Source of the DNA: 79-D21 sp022839995 | GTDB taxonomy: Bacteria > Synergistota > Synergistia > Synergistales > 79-D21 | Length of the DNA: 64,000 bases | NCBI GenBank assembly: GCA_022839995.1 | Contig: JALHIN010000011.1 | Coordinates: 1-64,000 of the forward strand | Direction of reading: 5' to 3' | Part shown: piece by piece, positions 22,748-31,201 of the stretch | How the letters are laid out: each line of letters opens with the position of its first letter | How positions within the stretch are numbered: position 1 is the stretch's first letter | Made by a program: the position numbers and the translations under genes | Notes under the pieces: model-generated | What the model saw: the letters and a program-made list of their open reading frames with translations, nothing else | Databases searched by the model: none | Told to the model about the DNA's origin: nothing

Positions 22748-24709
22748 ATGGGAACACAGGTCATACTACTGGTGGCCCTGGCCGGGGCCCTTGCCTTGGT
22801 CTACGCCATCTGGGCGACCGGCAAGATCAACGCCGTCAAGGTTGATAACGAACGGGTCAACGACCTTTCCGGAATCATCCATGGCGGGGCCCTAGCCTTC
22901 CTCTACAGGGAATACAAGGCTCTCGTCCCGTTTGTGGTCATCGTCGGCGGGCTGCTTTTCTGGAAGATCGGTACGGGATCGGCTTTCTGTTTCGTCCTAG
23001 GAGCCTTCTGCAGCGCGATGACCGGGTACTTCGGGATGAACGTGGCCACCAAGGCGAACGGGAAAACGGCCTTCAGCGCGACGAAGGGTATGAACCAGGC
23101 CCTTACGGTGGCGTTTACGGGCGGTTCGGTCATGGGAATGAACGTGGTGGGCATCGGGATTCTCGGTATCCTTCTCTGTACGCTGATCTTCAAGGATCCG
23201 AACATCATCGTTGGCTTCGGTTTCGGGGCTAGCTCCATCGCGCTTTTCGCCAGGGTAGGTGGCGGAATCTACACCAAGGCTGCCGACGTCGGAGCCGACC
23301 TCGTCGGGAAAGTGGAAGCCGGCATTCCCGAAGATGACCCCAGAAACCCCGCCGTCATCGCCGACAACGTGGGTGACAACGTCGGCGACATCGCCGGGAT
23401 GGGGGCGGACCTCTTCGAATCCTACGTGAACGCGATCGTGGCGGCCATGGCCGTGGGGATCGTTACGTTCGGGAACGCGGGCATGGTCTATCCGCTCCTC
23501 CTGGCGGCCCTGGGAATCCTTTCTGCCATTCTCGGGACGTTCTTTGTCAAGGTCGGGGAAAACGGGGATCCCCAGGCGGCTCTTAGCCGCGGGACCTATG
23601 CGACGGGAGCGTTCCTGATCGTTGGGACCTTTTTCCTCACCCGGGCGATGTTCGGCGAACTGACCCTTTTCTATGCCGTCGTCGCGGGGACGGTCGCGGG
23701 AGTTGCAATCGGTTTCGCGACGGAGGTCTACACCTCTTCGAGCTACAAGTCGGTCAAGGAAATCGCTCAAGCTTCGCTCACCGGGCCTGCGACGAACATC
23801 CTTGCCGGTCTTGGGGTCGGGATGAAGTCGACGGCGGTTCCGGTCCTACTGATCTGCGGGGCGACCCTGGTCGGGGTCCGTTTCGGGGGCCTTTACGGGA
23901 TCGCCTGCTCGGCGGTCGGCATGCTGGCGATCACCGGCATGGTCCTGAGCGTGGATGCCTACGGCCCCATCGCGGACAATGCCGGCGGAATCGCAGAGAT
24001 GAGCCACCTGCCGCACGAAGTCCGGCAGATCACCGACAAGCTGGATGCAGTGGGGAATACCACCGCAGCGGTTGGCAAGGGCCTGGCGATCGGCTCCGCG
24101 GCCCTGACGGCGTTGGCCCTTTTCGTGGCTTACGCACAGGCTGCGCACATCGATGTCATCGACCTGCGCGATCCGAAGGTGATGGTGGGGTTGTTCATCG
24201 GCGGTTTGCTCCCCTTCATTTTCGCGGCTCTTTCCATCGGCGCCGTTGGCCGTGCGGCCCAGCATATGATCGACGAGGTGCGCCGCCAGTTCCGTGAGAT
24301 TCCCGGCATTATGGAAGGAACCGGTCGGCCCGAGTACGAGCGGTGCGTCGACATTTCGACGGCCGCAGCCCTTCGGGAGATGATCGTACCGGGGCTCATG
24401 GCGGTCATCGCACCGGTGCTTGTCGGCCTTGCCCTGGGAGCTGCCGCTCTCGGCGGGCTTCTCGGCGGTTCGATCGTCACGGGGGTCATGCTCGCCATCT
24501 TCATGGCCAATTCCGGCGGAGCGTGGGATAACGCGAAGAAGTACATCGAGGAAGGACACCATGGCGGCAAGCGGACTCCGGCACATGCAGCCGCCGTGGT
24601 CGGGGATACGGTCGGCGATCCTTTCAAGGACACCGCGGGACCCAGCATGAATATCCTGATCAAGCTCATGTCCGTCGTGGCGGTGGTGATCGCCCCCCTG
24701 TTCTCCTAG
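22748..24709 (+). CDS. hppA: Membrane-bound, K+-dependent-type ion-translocating pyrophosphatase
   Basis: This 653-residue protein with about 16 membrane segments couples pyrophosphate hydrolysis to pumping of Na+ and/or H+. The pyrophosphate site DVGADLVGKVEAGIPEDDPR and NVGDNVGDIAGMGADLFE are complete. GNTTAAVGKG carries Ala at residue 440, where K+-independent enzymes have Lys, so this enzyme belongs to the K+-dependent class. Many members of that class pump Na+, and the ADLFESY segment fits this, but ion choice needs testing. An AAAGGAGG motif precedes ATG 22748. Single-gene unit with its own promoter and leader hairpin. Confidence 0.96.
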   Translation: MGTQVILLVALAGALALVYAIWATGKINAVKVDNERVNDLSGIIHGGALAFLYREYKALVPFVVIVGGLLFWKIGTGSAFCFVLGAFCSAMTGYFGMNVATKANGKTAFSATKGMNQALTVAFTGGSVMGMNVVGIGILGILLCTLIFKDPNIIVGFGFGASSIALFARVGGGIYTKAADVGADLVGKVEAGIPEDDPRNPAVIADNVGDNVGDIAGMGADLFESYVNAIVAAMAVGIVTFGNAGMVYPLLLAALGILSAILGTFFVKVGENGDPQAALSRGTYATGAFLIVGTFFLTRAMFGELTLFYAVVAGTVAGVAIGFATEVYTSSSYKSVKEIAQASLTGPATNILAGLGVGMKSTAVPVLLICGATLVGVRFGGLYGIACSAVGMLAITGMVLSVDAYGPIADNAGGIAEMSHLPHEVRQITDKLDAVGNTTAAVGKGLAIGSAALTALALFVAYAQAAHIDVIDLRDPKVMVGLFIGGLLPFIFAALSIGAVGRAAQHMIDEVRRQFREIPGIMEGTGRPEYERCVDISTAAALREMIVPGLMAVIAPVLVGLALGAAALGGLLGGSIVTGVMLAIFMANSGGAWDNAKKYIEEGHHGGKRTPAHAAAVVGDTVGDPFKDTAGPSMNILIKLMSVVAVVIAPLFS

Positions 24710-24767
24710 GAGAGAATCCCGAATCCGTCTGCGGGGCAGCGGAAACAGGATCGTTTTCACGCAAGGG

Positions 24768-24795
24768 ATGAGGGGGGCGCAAAAGCCCCCCTCAT
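24768..24795. terminator. Hairpin between hppA and dnaG
   Basis: ATGAGGGGGGC (24768-24778) pairs perfectly with GCCCCCCTCAT (24785-24795) around a 6-nt loop. There is no clear T tract, so it may be a factor-aided terminator or an RNA processing structure. Confidence 0.55.
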
Positions 24796-24822
24796 TGACT
24801 CGATACTGGGAGTGGTGCCCGA

Positions 24823-26562
24823 GTGAGTCAGGATGAAGCCGTCCGGGAGATCAAGGAAAGGATCGACATCGTCGAACTGGTCGGAGACGTGGTCCCCCTG
24901 CGGAAGGTAGGGAAGAACTTTCGGGGGCTTTGTCCGTTTCATGCCGAAAAAACTCCTTCCTTTTACGTTTCTCCCGACAGGCAGACTTTCCACTGTTATG
25001 GTTGCGGCCGGGGCGGGGACATTTTCTCCTTTGTGATGGAAAAGGAAGGGCTCAGTTTTCCCGAGGCCCTGGAAACCCTTGCCGAAAGAGCCGGAGTCCG
25101 GCTTGCCAGAAGAACGGGAAACAGGCGCAGCCTTTCGGAAGTCATGGAGCTCGCCCTAGCCTTTTATAGGGAAACCCTCCTGGGGCCTTCTGGAGAGCCA
25201 GCCCGGCGCTACCTGGAAAGCCGCAGCCTTCCACCCCCTGCCTGGTCGCGTTTCGAGCTGGGCTGGGCTCCGCCGGCCTGGGACGGTCTTTGGAACTGGC
25301 TCCGGGGCAAAGGGGTTTCAAGGCAGGAGGCGATTTCCTGCGGCCTGATCATCGAAGGGCAAAAAGGGGATTACGACCGTTTTCGGGGCCGAGTCATCTT
25401 TCCGATCCGGGACATTGCCGGAAAACTCACTGCCTTCGGCGGGAGGATTCTGTCCGGTGAAGGGGCAAAGTACATCAACAGCCCCGAAGGCCCCCTGTTC
25501 AACAAGCGAAGCCTTCTATACCTGCTTCCTGCCGCGAAGGGACCCATTCGAGAAAAGGGAGAGGCGATCCTTGTCGAGGGCTACATGGACGCCCTGCGGC
25601 TTCACCTTTGCGGTTTTCACAACGCGGTGGCCACGCTGGGCACTTCACTGACAACCGAGCAGGCCGCACTGCTGAAGCGAATGTCCGACCGCGTCCTCAT
25701 CTGCTATGACAGCGATGCCGCAGGGCAGGATGCGACGTTGAGGGGAATGTCGCTCCTTCAGAATGAGGGGTTGGAAGTTCGGGTGGTGGAATTGCCGAGA
25801 GGCAAAGATCCCGACGAACTGCTGGCTTCGGTGGGAGGGGATGGACTTTTCGGGCAGGCTTTGTCCCGGGCGATGCCGCTACCCCTGTATCACGTGCACG
25901 CGAGAAGAGAGGCCCTGGCAGGGCCCGGCAGGAAAAAAGCCGTAGAAGAAATCCTGGCTGGGTTGGCAGAACTGCCGATGCTGGACCTGGTCCCCTACCT
26001 CGGGGCGATCGCAAGCTCCCTGGGGATTTTTTCGCACCAGCTGTCGGAGCTCCTGAACCTTCGGCAGGGGCAGAAGAAAGGTTCCCCTCCTCCGGAAAAG
26101 AGGGATTCTGCCCTTTCAGGCGTATTAGTAAAAGAAGGGCAGCGCAATCCAGCCGAGGATCTCCCGGATTCACTGGAGTCCGCCCTGCTCTACCTTTTGT
26201 GGAAATGTCCTGAAAGAAGGGCGGCAGCCGCACCGGAAGCGCTCCTCCCCCTCTTCGGGGACGAGAGGATTCAGGGCGCCGTTGCGGCACTGCTGAACGG
26301 AGAGCCACCCGAATCCCTCAGGAAAATTTGGTATGAAACCGGGAATCGTTTTCTGGGGTCCGCTCTTGCCGCGGGAGGCGATTTTTGCGAGGCGTTCGGA
26401 GACCCGAACGAAGCCTGGCAAAAAATCGAGACAGGTCTCAGGAAGAGAAACGCGGAAAAGGAGTACCGGATCTTGAGGGAGAAGATGACAAGAGGGTTAG
26501 CGACGAGCGAGGAGATGTCCAGGTTGAACTGGCTGGCCCGGATGCTGAAGGGGAGGAGATGA
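24823..26562 (+). CDS. dnaG: DNA primase
   Basis: DnaG makes RNA primers for DNA replication. The 579-residue protein has the N-terminal zinc-binding domain with C37, H40, C58 and C61 (CPFH ... CYGCG), the polymerase core with the TOPRIM site (VEGYMDAL and YDSDAAGQDA), and a shorter, divergent helicase-binding C-terminus (about 430-579). The GTG start has GGGAGTGG upstream. Its stop overlaps the possible ATG of rpoD, the conserved dnaG-rpoD macromolecular synthesis pair; rpsU is not present upstream. Confidence 0.95.
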   Translation: MSQDEAVREIKERIDIVELVGDVVPLRKVGKNFRGLCPFHAEKTPSFYVSPDRQTFHCYGCGRGGDIFSFVMEKEGLSFPEALETLAERAGVRLARRTGNRRSLSEVMELALAFYRETLLGPSGEPARRYLESRSLPPPAWSRFELGWAPPAWDGLWNWLRGKGVSRQEAISCGLIIEGQKGDYDRFRGRVIFPIRDIAGKLTAFGGRILSGEGAKYINSPEGPLFNKRSLLYLLPAAKGPIREKGEAILVEGYMDALRLHLCGFHNAVATLGTSLTTEQAALLKRMSDRVLICYDSDAAGQDATLRGMSLLQNEGLEVRVVELPRGKDPDELLASVGGDGLFGQALSRAMPLPLYHVHARREALAGPGRKKAVEEILAGLAELPMLDLVPYLGAIASSLGIFSHQLSELLNLRQGQKKGSPPPEKRDSALSGVLVKEGQRNPAEDLPDSLESALLYLLWKCPERRAAAAPEALLPLFGDERIQGAVAALLNGEPPESLRKIWYETGNRFLGSALAAGGDFCEAFGDPNEAWQKIETGLRKRNAEKEYRILREKMTRGLATSEEMSRLNWLARMLKGRR

Positions 26563-26567
26563 AGACG

Positions 26568-27815
26568 ATGGCCAGAAAGGAAAAGAAAAATCCGGATCCC
26601 GCGCCGGAGGAGAACTTTGCGGCAAGCGGTGAAAACCTCGAAAAAGGCGCGGCCGGAGAGCCTGCAACGCCCCCGGAGACCCCCCAGGCAGCTCCCGCAG
26701 AAGGGAGCACGGAGAGCGGCCCGGAAGAGATCGCAAAGTATATCGACAACGTCCGGGATTTACTGCACGAAGGAAGGGAGAAAGGGTTCGTTACCTACGA
26801 GGATATCGAGAAGCGCCTTCCTGCGGAATACCTGAACGCGGACACCTTGGACAACCTGTATTTCAACCTGATGGAACTCGGCATCGACGTCATGGAGGAG
26901 ACGAAGACGAAGGAGGAGGTGCCGGAAGAAGCGGTTCCGGCAGCCATCGCCGTGAGCGCCGAGGAATCGGGCGACCTGGAGGACCTTCCGCTTTCCGATC
27001 CCGTTCGGATGTACTTGAGGGAAATCGGGAAGATCCCCCTCCTGACCCCTGAAGAGGAAGTCGAGCTTGCAAAACGCGTCGAGGCCGAAGAGGCGGAAGC
27101 AAAGGCCAAGCTGGTGGAAGCCAACCTCCGGCTCGTCGTCAGCATCGCGAAGAAATACATCGGGCGTGGAATGCTGTTTTTGGACCTAATCCAGGAGGGC
27201 AACCTGGGCCTGATCCGGGCCGTCGAAAAGTTCGATTACCGCAAGGGGTACAAGTTCAGCACGTATGCCACCTGGTGGATACGCCAGGCCATCACGCGCG
27301 CGATCGCGGATCAGGCCAGGACGATCCGGATCCCGGTCCACATGGTGGAAACGATCAACAAGCTCATCCGCGTTTCCAGGCAGCTCGTGCAGAGACTGGG
27401 AAGGGAACCCCGGGCGGACGAGATCGCCCGGGAGATGGAGATCACCGCTCAGAAGGTGGAGGAGATCCAGAAAATCGCACAGGAACCCGTTTCGCTGGAA
27501 ACCCCGATCGGCGAGGAAGAAGACAGCCAGCTTGGAGATTTCCTCGAGGACAAGGACCTTCCCAGCCCCGAGGACGCGGCTTCCAGGCAACTGCTGCGTG
27601 AACAGCTGGAAGAGATGCTCGAGGATTTGACCGACAGGGAAAGGGAAGTCCTGCACCTGAGGTTCGGGCTTGAGGACGGGCACGCCTACACCCTTGAAGA
27701 GGTTGGGAAGCGGTTTGGGGTGACCCGTGAGAGGATCCGGCAGATTGAAGCCAAGGCGCTTCGGAAGCTCCGCCACCCGAGCCGCAGCCGAAAATTGCGA
27801 GATTTCCTCGAATAG
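26568..27815 (+). CDS. rpoD: RNA polymerase primary sigma factor RpoD (SigA)
   Basis: This is the housekeeping sigma factor of 415 residues. It has an acidic region 1.1 (about 50-135), region 1.2 (DPVRMYLREIGKIPLLTPEEE), region 2 with the -10-reading KFSTYATWWIRQAITRAI, region 3 and region 4.2 (GVTRERIRQIEAKALRKLRH) that reads the -35. As in Gram-positive-type sigma factors, the large non-conserved insert between regions 1.2 and 2 is missing. GGGAGGAG lies at 26551-26558: ATG 26559 (overlapping the dnaG stop) is too close, while ATG 26568 is well spaced, so I chose the latter. The consensus promoters seen in this window fit its recognition. Confidence 0.95.
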   Translation: MARKEKKNPDPAPEENFAASGENLEKGAAGEPATPPETPQAAPAEGSTESGPEEIAKYIDNVRDLLHEGREKGFVTYEDIEKRLPAEYLNADTLDNLYFNLMELGIDVMEETKTKEEVPEEAVPAAIAVSAEESGDLEDLPLSDPVRMYLREIGKIPLLTPEEEVELAKRVEAEEAEAKAKLVEANLRLVVSIAKKYIGRGMLFLDLIQEGNLGLIRAVEKFDYRKGYKFSTYATWWIRQAITRAIADQARTIRIPVHMVETINKLIRVSRQLVQRLGREPRADEIAREMEITAQKVEEIQKIAQEPVSLETPIGEEEDSQLGDFLEDKDLPSPEDAASRQLLREQLEEMLEDLTDREREVLHLRFGLEDGHAYTLEEVGKRFGVTRERIRQIEAKALRKLRHPSRSRKLRDFLE

Positions 27816-27827
27816 GGACGGTGGGAT

Positions 27828-27856
27828 TTGTTGCGATTAATGGATTTTGGTATACT
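27828..27856 (+). promoter_or_regulatory. Candidate promoter for the S4-ridA-rex cluster
   Basis: TATACT (27851-27856) is a good -10; TTTGTT (27828-27833) 17 nt upstream is a poor -35. A partial Rex-box-like sequence lies between this -10 and the ATG at 27886. Confidence 0.45.
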
Positions 27857-27885
27857 TCGAAGGGTTTGTGACGGTTTGATCAAGC

Positions 27886-28182
27886 ATGAGGATTGATCTT
27901 TTTCTCAAGCTCTCCCGCCTTGTAAAAAGACGGTCGGCCGCGAGGGAAATGGTGGAGCTGGGGGCGGTCAAGCTGAACGGGAGAACCGTGAAGCCGTCGG
28001 CTGAAGTCCGGATGGCAGACCGGATCGAAATCGCCTACCCGAGAAGGGTTGTTCTGGTCGAGGTCCTTTCTGAGGAAGTCCGGGGCAGGGGCCGGGAAAA
28101 TTCGATGGTTCGCGTGCTTGAGGATCGCCGCGTGAACTCCGATAGCACCTGGGAATACCGGCTGGATTCCTGGGAAAAATAA
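27886..28182 (+). CDS. S4-domain RNA-binding protein (RqcP/Hsp15 family)
   Basis: The 98-residue protein carries an S4 RNA-binding domain at its N-terminus (MRIDLFLKLSRLVKRRSAAREMV, then GAVKLNGRTVKPSAEV) and a basic tail. It belongs to the Hsp15/RqcP (YabO) family; relatives bind stalled large ribosomal subunits carrying peptidyl-tRNA and, in Firmicutes, help RqcH add alanine tails. Which of these roles applies is unknown. ATG 27886 begins right at the domain. ridA and rex follow closely, probably in one transcript. Confidence 0.85.
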   Translation: MRIDLFLKLSRLVKRRSAAREMVELGAVKLNGRTVKPSAEVRMADRIEIAYPRRVVLVEVLSEEVRGRGRENSMVRVLEDRRVNSDSTWEYRLDSWEK

Positions 28183-28202
28183 AACGAGAGGAAGTGGATT
28201 GA

Positions 28203-28583
28203 GTGAAAAAGATCATTTCAACCGAGAATGCACCGGCAGCGATCGGTCCTTACAGCCAGGGGGTTTGGGCAGGGGATTTCCTGTTCCTCTCCGGCCAGAT
28301 CCCGATAGACCCGAAAACCGGTTCGATTGTGGAGGGAGACGCCGCAGACCAGGCAGAGCAGGTCCTGAAGAACGTCAAAGCCATCCTGGAATCCCAGGGA
28401 TTGACGCTCCGCCATGTCGTCAAGGCGACTGTCTTTTCAACCGATATGGGAACGTTTGCAGCCGTGAACGAAGTGTACGGCCGTTTCTTCAGCGAGGAGC
28501 CGCCTGCCCGTTCGTTCGTCGAGGTGGCTGCATTGCCGAAAGGAGCCCTGGTCGAAATCGAGGTCATCGCCAGCCGACAGTAG
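28203..28583 (+). CDS. ridA: RidA family reactive intermediate deaminase
   Basis: RidA hydrolyses reactive 2-aminoacrylate and related imines formed by PLP enzymes such as threonine/serine dehydratases. The 126-residue length is exact for the family, and the sequence is typical: IGPYSQGVWAGDFLFLSGQIPIDP at the start, QVLKNVKAILE in the middle, and the active-site region PARSFVEVAALPKGALVEIE with the conserved arginine. It assembles as a trimer. The GTG start has GAGGAAG upstream. Confidence 0.95.
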   Translation: MKKIISTENAPAAIGPYSQGVWAGDFLFLSGQIPIDPKTGSIVEGDAADQAEQVLKNVKAILESQGLTLRHVVKATVFSTDMGTFAAVNEVYGRFFSEEPPARSFVEVAALPKGALVEIEVIASRQ

Positions 28584-28619
28584 TCCGGCAACCGGCGCTG
28601 AGAGCGAGGGATCGAGTTG

Positions 28620-29246
28620 ATGAAAGTCGCTGAGCCGACGATAGAAAGGCTGGTCCAGTACTACCGGCTCCTGGAACTCCTTCACGAAGAGGGGCGTAGG
28701 GTGGTTTCTTCCCAGGAGATCGGCGAGATGCTCTCGCTGAAGGCCAGCCAGGTTCGAAAGGATCTTTCCTATTTCGGGGAAATTGGCAAGCGAGGCGTGG
28801 GCTACCATGTCGAGAAGTTGTACGAGCATATCAAGAGCATCCTTTCGACCCCTCGGCTTTGGCGCATCGCCCTGGTCGGCGTGGGACGGCTTGGCGAAGC
28901 CCTACTGGGGCACAAGGCCTTCCAGAGCAGCAAGTTCAAGGTGCTTGCCCTTTTCGATATCGATCCGGGGAAGATCGGGCGTTCCATCATGGGGATCCCT
29001 TGCTACCCGATCGAAAAGATCACCGAGGTCCTCAGGGAACAGCAGGTCGAGATCCTGATCCTGACGGTTCCATCCGCAGCCGCACAGGGATGCGTCGACC
29101 GTGCGGTGGCATCGGGAACGATCCGCGGGATTCTTTCCTTCGCACAGACCGCGGTGATCGTGCCGAAATCCGTCCTCGTGTACCACGTGGATATCGCCAC
29201 CGAACTCGAAAAGCTCCTTTTCTTTCTCAAGCAGCTTGAACGGTAA
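28620..29246 (+). CDS. rex: Redox-sensing transcriptional repressor Rex
   Basis: Rex binds DNA when NADH is low and releases it when NADH rises, controlling fermentative and respiratory genes. The 208-residue protein has the N-terminal winged helix (TIERLVQYYRLLE, LKASQVRKDLSYFG, GKRGVGYHVEKL) and a Rossmann NAD domain with VGVGRLGEAL (about 85-95). The ATG at 28620 is chosen over the TTG one codon earlier, with GAGGG upstream. It sits behind the S4 and ridA genes. No perfect Rex box was found in the window; a weak match lies at 27866-27883. Confidence 0.95.
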   Translation: MKVAEPTIERLVQYYRLLELLHEEGRRVVSSQEIGEMLSLKASQVRKDLSYFGEIGKRGVGYHVEKLYEHIKSILSTPRLWRIALVGVGRLGEALLGHKAFQSSKFKVLALFDIDPGKIGRSIMGIPCYPIEKITEVLREQQVEILILTVPSAAAQGCVDRAVASGTIRGILSFAQTAVIVPKSVLVYHVDIATELEKLLFFLKQLER

Positions 29247-29305
29247 AGTCGTGTTAGAATTGTCCATGCCAAAAATGCGAGATTAGAAGACAGGAGGCGT
29301 TCGGT

Positions 29306-29635
29306 TTGAACAGTGGAGCTCAAGGTGGACTGATGGGAATGCTTCTGCCCCTTGCTTTGTTTGTGGTCATTTTCTACTTCCTGATCATTCGCCCCCAGAA
29401 GAAGCGACAGCGCCAGCACCAGGAGATGCTCGCCTCGATCCGGAAGGGAGATCAGGTCGTGACCGCAGGCGGTTTTTTCGGGATCGTCCGCGATACGAAA
29501 GAGGACAGCTTCATCCTCGAGATCGCAGACGGAGTCAAGGCACGCATCCTAAAATCCTCCATCCAGTTCAAGCGAACTGAAGAGGCCGGCAAGAAGGAAG
29601 AAACTCCTACGGTCGAGGGGATTCCCGACGCCTAG
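29306..29635 (+). CDS. yajC: Preprotein translocase subunit YajC
   Basis: YajC accompanies SecDF at the Sec translocon. The 109-residue protein has one membrane segment (about 13-28, LPLALFVVIFYFLIIRPQKK) and a cytosolic part with the family pattern GDQVVTAGGFFGIV and VKARILKSSI. The TTG start follows CAGGAGG at good spacing. A hairpin plus T tract lies just downstream, so yajC may be partly separated from secD. Confidence 0.92.
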   Translation: MNSGAQGGLMGMLLPLALFVVIFYFLIIRPQKKRQRQHQEMLASIRKGDQVVTAGGFFGIVRDTKEDSFILEIADGVKARILKSSIQFKRTEEAGKKEETPTVEGIPDA

Positions 29636-29652
29636 TTGCTGTCTTGCTGAAT

Positions 29653-29683
29653 GGAGTGGGTGAATGTGCCTGCTCCTTTTTTT
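29653..29683 (+). terminator. Terminator or attenuator between yajC and secD
   Basis: GGAGTGGG (29653-29660) can pair with CCTGCTCC (29669-29676), two pairs being G-U, with an 8-nt loop and seven T residues behind. It has the layout of an intrinsic terminator inside what is normally one operon, so partial read-through is likely. Confidence 0.6.
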
Positions 29684-29705
29684 CTGCCCTGAGGGGGTTT
29701 CTCCG

Positions 29706-29741
29706 AATCGTTCCAAGGGGGGCGGTTCGTTGGGAACGATT
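29706..29741 (+). other. Hairpin in the secD leader
   Basis: AATCGTTCCAA (29706-29716) is followed by TTGGGAACGATT (29730-29741), its complement with one extra G. It sits upstream of the secD start at 29797. secD expression is controlled from a leader in some bacteria; whether this hairpin does so is unknown. Confidence 0.45.
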
Positions 29742-29796
29742 GGAAGGGCATGCGCGGTATTCCCGAACCAAGTTGTTTCACGAGGAGGTTAGCCCC

Positions 29797-31188
29797 ATGT
29801 TGAAGAGGGATCGCTGGCGATTGATCTTGGTCGCCGCGGTAATCGTAGCTGGGCTGTTGGCGGTTTTCCCGATCCAGGGAAGAGTTCGGCTGGGCCTGGA
29901 TCTCAAGGGCGGCGCCCATATCGTTCTTTTGGCGAAGGATACGCCGGAGAGCCCTTTGACCGATGACAGTATCGAACGGCTGATCGCCGTCTTGAGGAAC
30001 CGTGTTGACCAGTACGGCGTCACGGAACCCGTCATTCAGCGGCAAGGAAAGGATCGGGTCATCCTCGACCTTCCGGGGATCCAGGATCCGGAAGCAGCGC
30101 TGGAGCTGATCGGCAGGACGGCGCTGCTCGAGTTCAAACAGGTTCTCCAATCGACGGCTGCCGTGCCTCCCGCACCCAACCGTCCCAATTACGCCAGCGA
30201 AGAGGACTTCCTGGCTGCCCAGGCCCGCTGGCAAAAAGCCAAGGAAGAAGTTGATGCCCTTGCCAACGAGTTGAAGGAAACAGCGGCGAAGACGCCCGGG
30301 ACCTCCGTCTCGAGGGACCGCGAAGGCAGGGCCTATCTGCTGGGGAAAACCTACGTGGTCGGCAAGGATCTGAAAGACGCCAGGACCGGGTTTGACAGCC
30401 TCTCCAGGCCGATGGTTTCCCTCAAGTTCAGCCCGGAAGGGACGAGGTTGTTCGATGAAGCCACCGCAACGAACGTCGGCCGGCAGATCGCCATCGTCCT
30501 GGACGGGGAAGTGATCTCGGCCCCGGTGGTGCAGGAGCGGATCAGCGGAGGAGAAGCCCAGATCACCGGCAGGTTTACGGTTGACGAGGCCAACCGTCTC
30601 GCCATCATGTTGAGGGCGGGCGCGCTTCCAGTTCCGGTAGAGGTGGCGGAAAACCGGACCGTTGGCCCCACCCTGGGTTCCGATTCGATCCGTTCGGGCC
30701 TGAGGGCAGGCCTTATTGGAGCGGTCCTGGTCCTGATCTTCATGCTGGTATACTACCGGGTCCTGGGGATCGCGGCCGACATGGCGCTTAGCGTGGCCCT
30801 CCTGCTCGTCTTCGCGGGGCTGATCACCTTCAGGTCGACATTGACGCTGCCTGGCATTGCGGGGATCGTCCTGACCATCGGGATGGCGGTCGACGGGAAC
30901 ATCCTGATTTACGAGCGCATGAAGGAAGAGCTGCGATCAGGCAAAACCAGGCTGGCGGCGCTGGATGCCGGATTCAGGAAAGCCCTCACGACGATCCTCG
31001 ACTCCAACCTCACAACGTTGATAGCGGCGATGATCCTGTTTTATTTCGGAAGCGGCCCGATCCGGGGCTTTGCCGTTACCCTGAGTATCGGGATCGTTTC
31101 CAGCGTTTTCTGCAACGTCGTGGTTACCCGGGCGATCCTGCAGCTTCTGATGGATGTCAACCGAAAAAAGGCCCTCGGGTCGAACTGA
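29797..31188 (+). CDS. secD: Protein translocase subunit SecD
   Basis: SecD, with SecF, uses the ion gradient to help pull exported proteins out of the Sec channel. The 463-residue protein has one N-terminal membrane segment, a large periplasmic part (VRLGLDLKGGAHIVLL, RVDQYGVTEPVIQRQGKDRVILDLPG) and five C-terminal membrane helices with the conserved GMAVDGNILIYERMKEEL. Start fixed by GAGGAGGT before ATG 29797; the open frame upstream covers the leader hairpins and is not coding. secF follows 13 nt later. Confidence 0.97.
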   Translation: MLKRDRWRLILVAAVIVAGLLAVFPIQGRVRLGLDLKGGAHIVLLAKDTPESPLTDDSIERLIAVLRNRVDQYGVTEPVIQRQGKDRVILDLPGIQDPEAALELIGRTALLEFKQVLQSTAAVPPAPNRPNYASEEDFLAAQARWQKAKEEVDALANELKETAAKTPGTSVSRDREGRAYLLGKTYVVGKDLKDARTGFDSLSRPMVSLKFSPEGTRLFDEATATNVGRQIAIVLDGEVISAPVVQERISGGEAQITGRFTVDEANRLAIMLRAGALPVPVEVAENRTVGPTLGSDSIRSGLRAGLIGAVLVLIFMLVYYRVLGIAADMALSVALLLVFAGLITFRSTLTLPGIAGIVLTIGMAVDGNILIYERMKEELRSGKTRLAALDAGFRKALTTILDSNLTTLIAAMILFYFGSGPIRGFAVTLSIGIVSSVFCNVVVTRAILQLLMDVNRKKALGSN

Positions 31189-31201
31189 GGGAGGGAACAG
31201 C

